Positions 21,233 to 36,100 of a stretch of DNA of 64,000 nt are shown piece after piece. The notes beneath the pieces are model-generated. The model made no database searches. It saw only the letters and a program-made list of their open reading frames with translations, and was not told the DNA's origin. Numbering within the stretch: the first letter of the stretch is position 1; every line of letters starts with the position of its first letter. Location: NCBI GenBank assembly GCA_026874595.1, contig CM049309.1, positions 96,000,723 to 96,064,722 of the forward strand, written 5' to 3'. The DNA comes from Sipunculus nudus. Lineage: Eukaryota; Annelida; Sipuncula; Golfingiida; Sipunculidae. The translations under genes and the position numbers were made by a program.

Positions 21233-22976
21233 CTAGAATACGGGTAGTCGACAAGCAACTACGTGTATCCGCCAAAATCAGAGAAGGACGGGTGAAGTGA
21301 GGCATGGATTGAGTGGCAAGGGGATATAGAGTTACATGTGTTAAATATTAGAATGGATCTCTGCCACATAAACATGGTTGTAGGTGGCGCCACCTGTTAT
21401 TTGAACGAGAAACTATCCAAGATATATACACATGCAAAATTTCATGTGGCAAAGTCAAACCACTGCAGAGATATGAGTAATTTTATCCCACAGCAGACAA
21501 ACAGATGGACGCTGTGCAAAAATGGCTGCAGGTGGCGCCACCATATTTGTTCATGTTATAAAGCTATCCAAGGGCTACATTTGTGTAAAAAAATTTTCCT
21601 GATTGGTTGAATGAGTCTGGAGATATAAGCATGGATGTCTCGTCGTGAACGTGAATGTAGGTGGCGCCACCTGTCATAAAATCAAGAAAGCTATGCGGGA
21701 TGTATTAGCATGCTGAATTTCAGGTAATTTGGTCAAACCACTGCAGAGATATGAGTGATTTTAACCAAAGACAGACAAACAGATGGACGCTGTGCAAAAA
21801 TGGCTGCAGGTGGTGCCACCATTTTTTGTGTATGTTATAAAGCTATCCAAGGGCTACATTTGTGTAAACTTTTTTTCCTGATTGGTCAAACGGTTCCCGA
21901 GATATGAGTTTGGATGTCTGCAGTGTTAACATGAATGTATGTGGCGCCACCTGTCAGAAAATCAAGAAAGCTATCTAGGATGTATAAACATGCCGAATTT
22001 TAGGTGAATTAGTCAAACCACTGCAGAGATGTGAGTGATTTTAACCCCAGGCAGATGAACAAATGGACACTGTGCAAACATGGTTGCAGGTGGCGCCACC
22101 TTTTGTTGTGTATGTTATAAAGCTATCCAAGGGCTACATTTGTGTTAAAATTTTTTTCCAGATCAGTCAAACGGTTCCCGAGATATATGGGTTTATGTGT
22201 GGAGTGTTAACGTGAATGTAGGAGGCGCCACCTGTCATAAAATCAAGAAAGCTATCTAGGATGTATATGCATGCCGATTTTTAGATGAATTAGTCAAACC
22301 ACTGCAGAGATATGAGTGATTTTAACCCCAGGCAGATGAACAAATGGACACTGTGCAAACATTGTTGCAGGTGGCGCCACCTTTTGTTGTGTATGTTATA
22401 AAGCTATCCCAGGGCTACATTTGTGTAAAATTTTTTTCCAGATCGGTCAAACGGTTCCCGAGATATATGTGTTTATGTGTGGAGCGTTAACGTGAATGTA
22501 GGTGGCGCCAACTGTCATAAAATCGAGAAAGCTATCTAGGATGTATACGCATGCCAAATTTTAGGTGAATTAGTCAAACCACTGCAGAGATATGAGTGAT
22601 TTTAACCCCAGGCAGATGAACAGATGGACACTGTGCAAACATGGTTGCAGGTGGCGCCACCTTTTGTTGTGTATGTTATAAAGCTATCCCAGGGCTACAT
22701 TTGTGTAAAAATTTTTTCCGGATCGGTCAAACGGTTCCCGAGATATATGGGTTTATGTGTGGAAACAGACGCACAAACAGACGCTGGGCAGAGACGAAAG
22801 GTCAGAGGTCAAGGTCACTTGGTTAGGCACCAGTTCACATGTGACCCGATAATTTGTGTAAGTTTCGGAAAAATCTGTCCAGTAGTCTCAGAGGAGATCT
22901 CCGGAACGAACGCGGCGGCGGCGGCGGAACCCGGTCAAAAACATAGTATCCGCAAAACTTCGTTTTGGCGGATACA
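21233..22976 (-). mobile_element. Family B rolling-circle-like element (B2), complete
   Basis: On the minus strand the element ends in CTAG. A 5-bp stem (GTAGT/ACTAC) lies 7 bases before CTAG, and the 14-bp subterminal repeat (21264-21277) is a perfect inverted match to 22963-22976. The other end has a CGGCGGCGG tract and a hairpin of GTATCCGCAAAAC with GTTTTGGCGGATAC. The interior is a series of dimers of about 280 bp, made of two unit types of about 150 and 130 bp. Each unit opens with GGTGGCGCCACC or a close variant, as at 21380, 21530, 21659, 21807, 21939, 22088, 22220, 22370, 22500 and 22649. No Rep/helicase frame is present, so it must be moved by an autonomous relative. The structure fits Helentron-type elements and, in bivalves, the tandem-core 'pearl' elements. 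Confidence 0.75.
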
Positions 22977-23814
22977 ATTATATTCTAATCAAGGAAATGT
23001 TAAATATCTACTGATAATGTGAATGCCACAGCCAGCTTCCTTGAATCCCGTCTATGCTTGTTTGTAAACTACATAACATAAACACTCCCCAGACAGGACC
23101 TCTCTTTCAAAATCTTTGTCTGTCTGTCCAGAGAAATTAAAATTATCAGAAAGTAAATGTTACCACTAGATGTGGAGTGATTATTGAGACCTATCTGGAG
23201 TGAATATTCTTCTGATCTCCAGTCATATGCTTACCAATGGATTGCCTGTTTCTGGAGGAACCTTTGGGCATGCAGGGTGACATCACATTGATTCTCTGTA
23301 TCCTTACACCTGCCTGCGGTCTCATGTCCTTGTTATGTCACCAAAACATCTGATCAACACCTGGGTCCCATAAACAACATGGGGATTCAGGGAGCTCACA
23401 GTTCTGAGTATTTCACAAAAATGAATCTGCTTGGAAATCTATTTCTTAGAAATGATAGTTAAATTTAATGTTCATGTTTGTCAACAATAACTGCATTTAT
23501 GTAAACATTTCATCCTAGATTTACAAACTTTCTCTCCAGTTGCATATGCTTCATTTTCATGAATCATGTAAAATCATAGTTCACAGAAACATAGGAAAAA
23601 CATATATATTACCTTTAAACAAGGCCTATAAGCTTATGCGAACCTGTGCAATGGGATATACACCAGATATAATGCTTCAATGCTGGACCATTACTTTTAA
23701 AGTACATTTTTAACATGTACATGAAAAATGCAAGTAATAAACATTTTGAACAAGAAACAATTATACAAACATAACTGCTGAAATTCTGGCATGGGTGCAC
23801 ACAACACAAAAACG
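22977..23814. other. Unannotated sequence
   Basis: Apparently unique DNA. The part at 23040-23400 is less AT-biased, but I found no frame with recognisable content. Confidence 0.4.
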
Positions 23815-25899
23815 ATTCTAGCTGGCACCACCAGTCTTGTACACAACAAAGCTATCAGAGATATATAACATATGCCAACTTTCAGACTGATATATCAAAC
23901 CCCTCCTGAGAAATAAGCAGGGACATACACTGTGCAAAAATCATTGTAGGTGGCGCCACCAGTCTTTTATACAACAAAGCTATCAGATATGTATAAATAT
24001 GCCCAATTTCAGGCTGATATATAAAACTCCTCTGCAGAAGTAAGCAGGCACATACACTGTGCAAAAGTCATTGTAGGTTCTGACACATGTCTTGTGAACC
24101 AGAAAGCAATTACAGATGCATAGACAGGTCAAAATATCAGACAAATACATCAAACTTCCCTTGAATTTGATGTACTGGGCTGACAGTTGCCCCGAGTGAA
24201 CTGTGACAAATTGCTGGCTCAAGCTACTGCACTGAGTGAAATCTTGAACTGCACCTTGCTAGATCGAATGAACTTTTGACCTGTACCTTGCTGCTCTGAG
24301 TGAACTCTTGACCTATTGCCTAATCTGACACAGTTGGCAGTCTGCCAAAGCTATAAATGTTCCAGGCTGAACTTTGGTGCCAAATCTGATGCAGTGGGCA
24401 GTCTGCCAAAGCTATAAATAGAATGCAGCTACTGCACTGAGTGAACTCTTGACCCATACCTGGCTGCACTGAGTGAACTCTTGACCTGTTGCCTAATCTG
24501 ATACAGTTGGCAGTCTGCCAAAGCTATAAATAGATCCAGGCTGACCTTTGGCCAGTTGCCAAATCTGAAACAGGTTGGCAGTCTGCCAAGCTATTTATAG
24601 ATACAGACACAATCTTGGCCTGTTGGTAAATCTGTTTACACACACTGAATGACTAAGGCTAAAATGCTTTTTTTAAGCTGATGCATCCAAAAGATTTTTT
24701 TTTATAAAAATGTTTAAAATAATAAAGGATAAAGTCATTTTATTAATAAAGGTCTGATAATTGTACCAAAAATCATTTAAAGAAACATGAACGGATGCCA
24801 CCTAAGAATCATTCTTGTGCAATGTTACATAAATAATAGTTTTGCAGAAGGAGACTTTTGCAGCCCTCAATTTGAAATATGCTTACCAATGGCCTCAAAG
24901 CCAACTTAAGTTTTCTATGACTCTACCAAAATTCAATGAGCCAAACCTATTCTTATACAATTAAAAACCCCTATCCTAGAATATCCTTGTGAAAAATTAA
25001 ACCATTCAGCTTGATAGTTTCATCATAAAACATGTTAAAAAATGGCTAAAATTACAAGGTTTCTGACCATAAAAACCAGTTCGATGTAGTTGGTGCCACA
25101 AAAACTGCATTTTCAAACATGAGTCACATGCCCAACACTTGGACAAAATTTAATGATCCGACCTCCTATTGTTTCTGAGATTATGTTAGTTTGCCTACTT
25201 GCCAGATGACTTGATTTCAAATTCCTGTATCTCGGCCAAAATTCATCAAACCAAAAGCATTTAGACAAACTTGAGAGAGCTGGTCTCTGGGATCATTTCT
25301 GTGAAATATTGAACCATTTGGCTGAATGGTTTCAGAGAAGATTTTCAAAGGTTTTTCAGCTTCTTCCCCATTAAATATAAGTTAATGCAGGTGGCGCCAC
25401 AAAACACTAAATCCCACAACATTTGATATGTGACAGATTTTTGCATAAAATTTGGGGATGCTAGCTCCTGCTATTCCTAAACAAAAATGGGTTAATGTTT
25501 TGATGACCAATGACCCCTGTACAAAAAAGGTATATTGCAGGTGGTGCCACCAATACCTCAAGTTCCAATATGACTCCTGTGCCGACATTTGTTTAAAATT
25601 CGGTGATAACAGCTCCAGGAATTTCTGATATTGTAATTTTGGTATCCTTTCTTGGCCATTAAATACTAAATTCAACTTCCTGTAACTCTGCCAAAATTCA
25701 CCAAACTGGAACCATTTAACCCAACTTCATAGAGAGAGTTTCAGGGATTATTTCTGTGAAATATTTAACAATTAGGCTAGACAGTTTCAGAGAAGAAGAT
25801 TTTTAAAGTTTTTTTTAGCTTTTTCCTTATAAAATCTACGTAAATTCAGATAGCAAAAAAAAAAAAAGAAAATTCCATAGAGTTTTTTTGTTGACTGTA
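23815..25899 (-). mobile_element. Family EF element (EF2), cut by the 60-bp array
   Basis: Collinear with 55046-57235. The left half has GGTGGCGCCACC-type units ('gtcttgtacacaacaaagctatcag') and then short units with 'tgcactgagtgaactcttgacc' and 'ggcagtctgccaaagctataaa'. The right half has the 'gccaaaattca' and 'tttcagagaagaagattt' units. It breaks off after 'gactgtat', where the satellite starts. In EF3 the same point continues into about 110 bp more of element. Coding potential was not seen. Confidence 0.65.
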
Positions 25900-26640
25900 T
25901 CCATGGAAGATACACTCCCAGAATGTATGCAGGTGATTGTAACTACACCCATGCATCAGTCCATGAAAGATACACTCCCAGAATGTATGCAGGTCATCTT
26001 AACTACACTGATGTATCAGTCCATGGAAGATACACTCCCAGAATGTATGCAGGTCATCTTAACTACACTGATGTATCAGTCCATGAAAGATACACACCCA
26101 GAATGTATGCAGGTCATCTTAACTACACTGATGTATCAGTCCATGGAAGATACACTCCCAGAATGTATGCAGGTCATCTTAACTACACTGATGTATCAGT
26201 CCATGAAAGATACACACCCAGAATGTATGCAGGTCATCTTAACTACACTGATGTATCAGTCCATGAAAGATACACTCCCAGAATGTATGCAGGTCATCTT
26301 AACTACACTGATGTATCAGTCCATGAAAGATACACACCCAGAATGTATGCAGGTCATCTTAACTACACTGATGTATCAGTCCATGAAAGATACACTCCCA
26401 GAATGTATGCAGGTCATCTTAACTACACTGATGTATCAGTCCATGGAAGATACACTCCCAGAATGTATGCAGGTCATCTTAACTACACTGATGCATCAGT
26501 CCATGGAAGATACACTCCTTGAATGTATGCAGGTCATCTTAACTACACTGATGCATCAGTCCATGGAAGATACACTCCCAGAATGTATACAGGTCATCTT
26601 AACTACACTGATGCATCAGTCCATGAAAGATACACTTCCA

Positions 26641-28860
26641 GAATGTATGCAGGTCATCTTAACTACACTGATGCATCAGTCCATGAAAGATACACTCCCA
26701 GAATGTATGCAGGTCATCTTAACTACACTGATGCATCAGTCCATGGAAGATACACTCCCAGAATGTATGCAGGTCATCTTAACTACACTGATGTATCAGT
26801 CCATGAAAGATACACTCCCAGAATGTATGCAGGTCATCTTAACTACACTGATGTATCAGTCCATGGAAGATACACTCCCAGAATGTATGCAGGTCATCTT
26901 AACTACACTGATGTATCAGTCCATGAAAGATACACTCCCAGAATGTATGCAGGTCATCTTAACTACACTGATGTATCAGTCCATGGAAGATACACTCCCA
27001 GAATGTATGCAGGTCATCTTAACTACACTGATGTATCAGTCCATGGAAGATACACTCCCAGAATGTATGCAGGTCATCTTAACTACACTGATGTATCAGT
27101 CCATGGAAGATACAATCCCAGAATGTATACAGGTCATCTTAACTACACGGATGTATCAGTCCATGAAAGATACACTCCCAGAATGTATGCAGGTCATCTT
27201 AACTACACTGATGTATCAGTCCATGGAAGATACAATCCCAGAATGTATGCAGGTCATCTTAACTACACTGATGTATCAGTCCATGGAAGATACACTCCCA
27301 GAATGTATGCAGGTGATTGTAACTACACCCATGCATCAGTCCATGAAAGATACACTCCCAGAATGTATGCAGGTCATCTTAACTACACTGATGTATCAGT
27401 CCATGAAAGATACACTCCCAGAATGTATGCAGGTCATCTTAACTACACTGATGCATCAGTCCATGGAAGATACACTTCCAGAATATATGCAGGTCATCTT
27501 AACTACACTGATGCATCAGTCCATGGAAGATACACTCCCAGAATGTATACAGGTCATCTTAACTATACTGATGCATCAGTCCATGGAAGATACACTCCCA
27601 GAATGTATGCAGGTCATCTTAACTATACTGATGTATCAGTCCATGGAAGATACACTCCCAGAATGTATGCAGGTCATCTTAACTACACTGATGCATCAGT
27701 CCATGGAAGATACACTCCCAGAATGTATGCAGGTCATCTTAACTACACTGATGTATCAGTCCATGAAAGATACACTCCTTGAATGTATGCAGGTCATCTT
27801 AACTACACTGATGCATCAGTCCATGGAAGATACACTCCCAGAATGTATACAGGTCATCTTAACTACACTGATGTATCAGTCCATGGAAGATACACTCCCA
27901 GAATATATGCAGGTCATCTTAACTACACTGATGTATCAGTCCATGGAAGATACACTCCCAGAATATATGCAGGTCATCTTAACTACACTGATGTATCAGT
28001 TCATGGAAGATACACTCCCAGAATATATGCAGGTCATCTTAACTACACTGATGCATCAGTCCATGGAAGATACACTCCCAGAATGTATGCAGGTCATCTT
28101 AACTACACTGATGCATCAGTCCATGGAAGATACACTCCCAGAATATATGCAGGTCATCTTAACTACACTGATGTATCAGTTCATGAAAGATACACTCCCA
28201 GAATGTATGCAGGTCATCTTAACTACACTGATGCATCAGTCCATGAAAGATACACTCCTTGAATGTATGCAGGTCATCTTAACTAAACTGATGCATCAGT
28301 CCATGGAAGATACACTCCCAGAATATATGCAGGTCATCTTAACTACACTGATGTATCAGTCCATGGAAGATACACTCCTTGAATGTATGCAGGTCATCTT
28401 AACTACACTGATGTATCAGTCCATGGAAGATACACTCCTTGAATGTATGCAGGTCATCTTAACTACACTGATGCATCAGTCCATGGAAGATACACTCCTT
28501 GAATGTATGCAGGTCATCTTAACTACACTGATGTATCAGTCCATGGAAGATACACTCCTTGAATGTATGCAGGTCATCTTAACTACACTGATGTATCAGT
28601 CCATGAAAGATACACACCCAGAATGTATGCAGGTCATCTGAACTACACTGATGTATCAGTCCATGGAAGATACACTCCCAGAATATATGCAGGTCATCTT
28701 AACTACACTGATGTATCAGTCCATGAAAGATACACTCCTTGAATGTATGCAGGTCATCTTAACTACACTGATGTATCAGTCCATGAAAGATACACACCTT
28801 GAATGTATGCAGGTCATCTTAACTACACTGATGTATCAGTCCATGAAAGATACACTCCCA
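26641..28860 (+). repeat. Higher-order block, copy 1
   Basis: Thirty-seven consecutive 60-bp units whose variant order is repeated at 30961-33180, offset exactly 4,320 bp (72 units). Shared rare markers include GGTGATTGT with ACACCC (27314), ACACGG (27144), two ATCCCA units and the CATCTG stop unit. The match continues to about 29640 after a one-unit insertion shifts the offset to 4,380. Confidence 0.85.
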
Positions 28861-30960
28861 GAATATATGCAGGTCATCTTAACTACACTGATGTATCAGT
28901 TCATGAAAGATACACTCCCAGAATGTATGCAGGTCATCTTAACTACACTGATGTATCAGTCCATGGAAGATACACTCCTAGAATGTATGCAGGTCATCTT
29001 AACTACACTGATGCATCAGTCCATGGAAGATACACTCCCAGAATGTATGCAGGTCATCTCAACTACACTGATGTATCAGTCCATGGAAGATACACTCCCA
29101 GAATGTATGCAGGTCATCTTAACTACACTGATGCATCAGTCCATGGAAGATACACTCCTTGAATGTATGCAGGTCATCTTAACTACACTGATGCATCAGT
29201 CCATGAAAGATACACTCCCAGAATGTATACAGGTCATCTTAACTACACTGATGCATCAGTCCATGGAAGATACACTTCCAGAATGTATGCAGGTCATCTT
29301 AACTAAACTGATGCATCAGTCCATGGAAGATACACTCCCAGAATGTATGCAGGTCATCTTAACTACACTGATGCATCAGTCCATGGAAGATACACTCCCA
29401 GAATGTATACAGGTCATCTTAACTACACTGATGCATCAGTTCATGGAAGATACACTCCTTGAATGTATGCAGGTCATCTTAACTACAGTGATGCATCAGT
29501 CCATGGAAGATACACTCCCAGAATGTATGCAGGTCATCTTAACTACACTGATGCATCAGTCCATGGAAGATACACTCCCAGAATGTATACAGGTCATCTT
29601 AACTACACTGATGTATCAGTCCATGGAAGATACACTCCCAGAATGTATGCAGGTCATCTTAACTACACTGATGTATCAGTCCATGAAAGATACACACCCA
29701 GAATGTATGCAGGTCATCTGAACTACACTGATGTATCAGTCCATGGAAGATACACTCCCAGAATATATGCAGGTCATCTTAACTACACTGATGTATCAGT
29801 CCATGAAAGATACACTCCTTGAATGTATGCAGGTCATCTTAACTACAGTGATGCATCAGTCCATGGAAGATACACTCCCAGAATGTATGCAGGTCATCTT
29901 AACTACACTGATGCATCAGTCCATGGAAGATACACTCCCAGAATGTATACAGGTCATCTTAACTACACTGATGTATCAGTCCATGGAAGATACACTCCCA
30001 GAATGTATGCAGGTCATCTTAACTACACTGATGCATCAGTCCATGAAAGATACACTCCCAGAATGTATACAGGTCATCTTAACTACACTGATGCATCAGT
30101 CCATGGAAGATACACTTCCAGAATGTATGCAGGTCATCTTAACTACACTGATGCATCAGTCCATGGAAGATACACTCCCAGAATGTATACAGGTCATCTT
30201 AACTACACTGATGCATCAGTCCATGGAAGATACACTCCTTGAATGTATGCAGGTCATCTTAACTACACTGATGCATCAGTCCATGGAAGATACACTCCCA
30301 GAATGTATACAGGTCATCTTAACTACACTGATGCATCAGTCCATGGAAGATACACTCCTTGAATGTATGCAGGTCATCTTAACTACACTGATGCATCAGT
30401 CCATGAAAGATACACTTCCAGAATGTATGCAGGTCATCTTAACTAAACTGATGCATCAGTCCATGGAAGATACACTCCCAGAATGTATGCAGGTCATCTT
30501 AACTACACTGATGCATCAGTCCATGGAAGATACACTCCCAGAATGTATACAGGTCATCTTAAATACACTGATGCATCAGTCCATGGAAGATACACTCCCA
30601 GAATGTATGCAGGTCATCTTAACTACACTGATGCATCAGTCCATGGAAGATACACTCCCAGAATGTATACAGGTCATCTTAAATACACTGATGCATCAGT
30701 CCATGGAAGATACACTCCTTGAATGTATGCAGGTCATCTTAACTACACTGATGCATCAGTCCATGGAAGATACACTCCCAGAATGTATACAGGTCATCTT
30801 AACTACACTGATGCATCAGTCCATGGAAGATACACTCCTTGAATGTATGCAGGTCATCTTAACTACACTGATGCATCAGTCCATGAAAGATACACTTCCA
30901 GAATGTATGCAGGTCATCTTAACTACACTGATGTATCAGTCCATGGAAGATACACTCCCA

Positions 30961-33180
30961 GAATGTATGCAGGTCATCTTAACTACACTGATGCATCAGT
31001 CCATGAAAGATACACTCCCAGAATGTATGCAGGTCATCTTAACTACACTGATGCATCAGTCCATGGAAGATACACTCCCAGAATGTATGCAGGTCATCTT
31101 AACTACACTGATGTATCAGTCCATGAAAGATACACTCCCAGAATGTATGCAGGTCATCTTAACTACACTGATGTATCAGTCCATGGAAGATACACTCCCA
31201 GAATGTATGCAGGTCATCTTAACTACACTGATGTATCAGTCCATGAAAGATACACTCCCAGAATGTATGCAGGTCATCTTAACTACACTGATGTATCAGT
31301 CCATGGAAGATACACTCCCAGAATGTATGCAGGTCATCTTAACTACACTGATGTATCAGTCCATGGAAGATACACTCCCAGAATGTATGCAGGTCATCTT
31401 AACTACACTGATGTATCAGTCCATGGAAGATACAATCCCAGAATGTATACAGGTCATCTTAACTACACGGATGTATCAGTCCATGAAAGATACACTCCCA
31501 GAATGTATGCAGGTCATCTTAACTACACTGATGTATCAGTCCATGGAAGATACAATCCCAGAATGTATGCAGGTCATCTTAACTACACTGATGTATCAGT
31601 CCATGGAAGATACACTCCCAGAATGTATGCAGGTGATTGTAACTACACCCATGCATCAGTCCATGAAAGATACACTCCCAGAATGTATGCAGGTCATCTT
31701 AACTACACTGATGTATCAGTCCATGAAAGATACACTCCCAGAATGTATGCAGGTCATCTTAACTACACTGATGCATCAGTCCATGGAAGATACACTTCCA
31801 GAATATATGCAGGTCATCTTAACTACACTGATGCATCAGTCCATGGAAGATACACTCCCAGAATGTATACAGGTCATCTTAACTATACTGATGCATCAGT
31901 CCATGGAAGATACACTCCCAGAATGTATGCAGGTCATCTTAACTATACTGATGTATCAGTCCATGGAAGATACACTCCCAGAATGTATGCAGGTCATCTT
32001 AACTACACTGATGCATCAGTCCATGGAAGATACACTCCCAGAATGTATGCAGGTCATCTTAACTACACTGATGTATCAGTCCATGAAAGATACACTCCTT
32101 GAATGTATGCAGGTCATCTTAACTACACTGATGCATCAGTCCATGGAAGATACACTCCCAGAATGTATACAGGTCATCTTAACTACACTGATGTATCAGT
32201 CCATGGAAGATACACTCCCAGAATATATGCAGGTCATCTTAACTACACTGATGTATCAGTCCATGGAAGATACACTCCCAGAATATATGCAGGTCATCTT
32301 AACTACACTGATGTATCAGTTCATGGAAGATACACTCCCAGAATATATGCAGGTCATCTTAACTACACTGATGCATCAGTCCATGGAAGATACACTCCCA
32401 GAATGTATGCAGGTCATCTTAACTACACTGATGCATCAGTCCATGGAAGATACACTCCCAGAATATATGCAGGTCATCTTAACTACACTGATGTATCAGT
32501 TCATGAAAGATACACTCCCAGAATGTATGCAGGTCATCTTAACTACACTGATGCATCAGTCCATGAAAGATACACTCCTTGAATGTATGCAGGTCATCTT
32601 AACTAAACTGATGCATCAGTCCATGGAAGATACACTCCCAGAATATATGCAGGTCATCTTAACTACACTGATGTATCAGTCCATGGAAGATACACTCCTT
32701 GAATGTATGCAGGTCATCTTAACTACACTGATGTATCAGTCCATGGAAGATACACTCCTTGAATGTATGCAGGTCATCTTAACTACACTGATGCATCAGT
32801 CCATGGAAGATACACTCCTTGAATGTATGCAGGTCATCTTAACTACACTGATGTATCAGTCCATGGAAGATACACTCCTTGAATGTATGCAGGTCATCTT
32901 AACTACACTGATGTATCAGTCCATGAAAGATACACACCCAGAATGTATGCAGGTCATCTGAACTACACTGATGTATCAGTCCATGGAAGATACACTCCCA
33001 GAATATATGCAGGTCATCTTAACTACACTGATGTATCAGTCCATGAAAGATACACTCCTTGAATGTATGCAGGTCATCTTAACCACACTGATGTATCAGT
33101 CCATGAAAGATACACACCTTGAATGTATGCAGGTCATCTTAACTACACTGATGTATCAGTCCATGAAAGATACACTCCCA
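30961..33180 (+). repeat. Higher-order block, copy 2
   Basis: Near-identical to 26641-28860. By eye I found one base change (AACCACACTG at 33081). Copy 2 carries one extra unit after 33180 and then stays in register with copy 1 at offset 4,380 bp. The block duplication is therefore young compared with the divergence among units. Confidence 0.85.
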
Positions 33181-36100
33181 GAATATATGCAGGTCATCTT
33201 AACTACACTGATGTATCAGTCCATGAAAGATACACTCCCAGAATATATGCAGGTCATCTTAACTACACTGATGTATCAGTTCATGAAAGATACACTCCCA
33301 GAATGTATGCAGGTCATCTTAACTACACTGATGTATCAGTCCATGGAAGATACACTCCCAGAATGTATGCAGGTCATCTTAACTACACTGATGCATCAGT
33401 CCATGGAAGATACACTCCCAGAATGTATGCAGGTCATCTCAACTACACTGATGTATCAGTCCATGGAAGATACACTCCCAGTATGTATGCAGGTCATCTT
33501 AACTACACTGATGCATCAGTCCATGGAAGATACACTCCTTGAATGTATGCAGGTCATCTTAACTACACTGATGCATCAGTCCATGAAAGATACACTCCCA
33601 GAATGTATACAGGTCATCTTAACTACACTGATGCATCAGTCCATGGAAGATACACTTCCAGAATGTATGCAGGTCATCTTAACTAAACTGATGCATCAGT
33701 CCATGGAAGATACACTCCCAGAATGTATGCAGGTCATCTTAACTACACTGATGCATCAGTCCATGGAAGATACACTCCCAGAATGTATACAGGTCATCTT
33801 AACTACACTGATGCATCAGTTCATGGAAGATACACTCCTTGAATGTATGCAGGTCATCTTAACTACAGTGATGCATCAGTCCATGGAAGATACACTCCCA
33901 GAATGTATGCAGGTCATCTTAACTACACTGATGCATCAGTCCATGGAAGATACACTCCCAGAATGTATACAGGTCATCTTAACTACACTGATGTATCAGT
34001 CCATGGAAGATACACTCCCAGAATGTATGCAGGTCATCTTAACTACACTGATGCATCAGTCCATGAAAGATACACTCCCAGAATGTATACAGGTCATCTT
34101 AACTACACTGATGCATCAGTCCATGGAAGATACACTTCCAGAATGTATGCAGGTCATCTTAACTAAACTGATGCATCAGTCCATGGAAGATACACTCCCA
34201 GAATGTATGCAGGTCATCTTAACTACACTGATGTATCAGTCCATGAAAGATACACACCCAGAATGTATGCAGGTCATCTTAACTACACTGATGCATCAGT
34301 CCATGGAAGATACACTCCCAGAATGTATGCAGGTCATCTTAACTACACTGATGCATCAGTCCATGGAAGATACACTCCCAGAATGTATGCAGGTCATCTT
34401 AACTACACTGATGCATCAGTCCATGGAAGATACACTCCCAGAATGTATACAGGTCATCTTAAATACACTGATGCATCAGTCCATGGAAGATACACTCCTT
34501 GAATGTATGCAGGTCATCTTAACTACACTGATGCATCAGTCCATGGAAGATACACTCCCAGAATGTATACAGGTCATCTTAACTACACTGATGCATCAGT
34601 CCATGGAAGATACACTCCTTGAATGTATGCAGGTCATCTTAACTACACTGATGCATCAGTCCATGAAAGATACACTTCCAGAATGTATGCAGGTCATCTT
34701 AACTACACTGATGTATCAGTCCATGGAAGATACACTCCCAGAATGTATGCAGGTCATCTTAACTACACTGATGCATCAGTCCATGGAAGATACACTCCCA
34801 GAATGTATACAGGTCATCTTAACTACACTGATGCATCAGTCCATGGAAGATACACTCCTTGAATGTATGCAGGTCATCTTAACTACACTGATGTATCAGT
34901 CCATGAAAGATACACTCCTTGAATGTATGCAGGTCATCTTAACTAAACTGATGCATCAGTCCATGGAAGATACACTCCCAGAATGTATGCAGGTCATCTC
35001 AACTACACTGATGCATCAGTCCATGGAAGATACACTCCCAGAATGTATACAGGTCATCTTAACTACACTGATGCATCAGTCCATGGAAGATACACTCCCA
35101 GAATGTATGCAGGTCATCTTAACTACACTGATGCATCAGTCCATGGAAGATACACTCCCAGAATGTATACAGGTCATCTTAACTATACTGATGTATCAGT
35201 CCATGGAAGATACACTCCTTGAATGTATGCAGGTCATCTTAACTACACTGATGCATCAGTCCATGGAAGATACACTCCCAGAATGTATACAGGTCATCTT
35301 AACTACACTGATGCATCAGTCCATGGAAGATACACTCCCAGAATATATGCAGGTCATCTTAACTACACTGATGCATCAGTCCATGAAAGATACACTCCCA
35401 GAATGTATGCAGGTCATCTTAACTACACGGATGCATCAGTCCATGGAAGATACACTCCTTGAATGTATGCAGGTCATCTTAACTACACTGATGCATCAGT
35501 CCATGAAAGATACACTCCCAGAATGTATACAGGTCATCTTAACTACACTGATGTATCAGTCCATGGAAGATACACTCCCAGAATGTATGCAGGTCATCTT
35601 AACTACACTGATGCATCAGTCCATGAAAGATACACTCCCAGAATGTATACAGGTCATCTTAACTACACTGATGCATCAGTCCATGGAAGATACACTTCCA
35701 GAATGTATGCAGATCATCTTAACTAAACTGATGCATCAGTCCATGGAAGATACACTCCCAGAATGTATGCAGGTCATCTTAACTACACTGATGCATCAGT
35801 CCATGGAAGATACACTCCCAGAATGTATACAGGTCATCTTAACTACACTGATGCATCAGTCCATGGAAGATACACTCCTTGAATGTATGCAGGTCATCTT
35901 AACTACACTGATGCATCAGTCCATGGAAGATACACTCCCAGAATGTATACAGGTCATCTTAACTACACTGATGCATCAGTCCATGGAAGATACACTCCTT
36001 GAATGTATGCAGGTCATCTTAACTACACTGATGCATCAGTCCATGAAAGATACACTTCCAGAATGTATGCAGGTCATCTTAACTACACTGATGTATCAGT

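Noticed and set aside
22624-23022. 132-codon plus-strand frame
   Set aside because: It lies across the right end of family B element B2. Its Ala and Glu residues come from the CGG tract.
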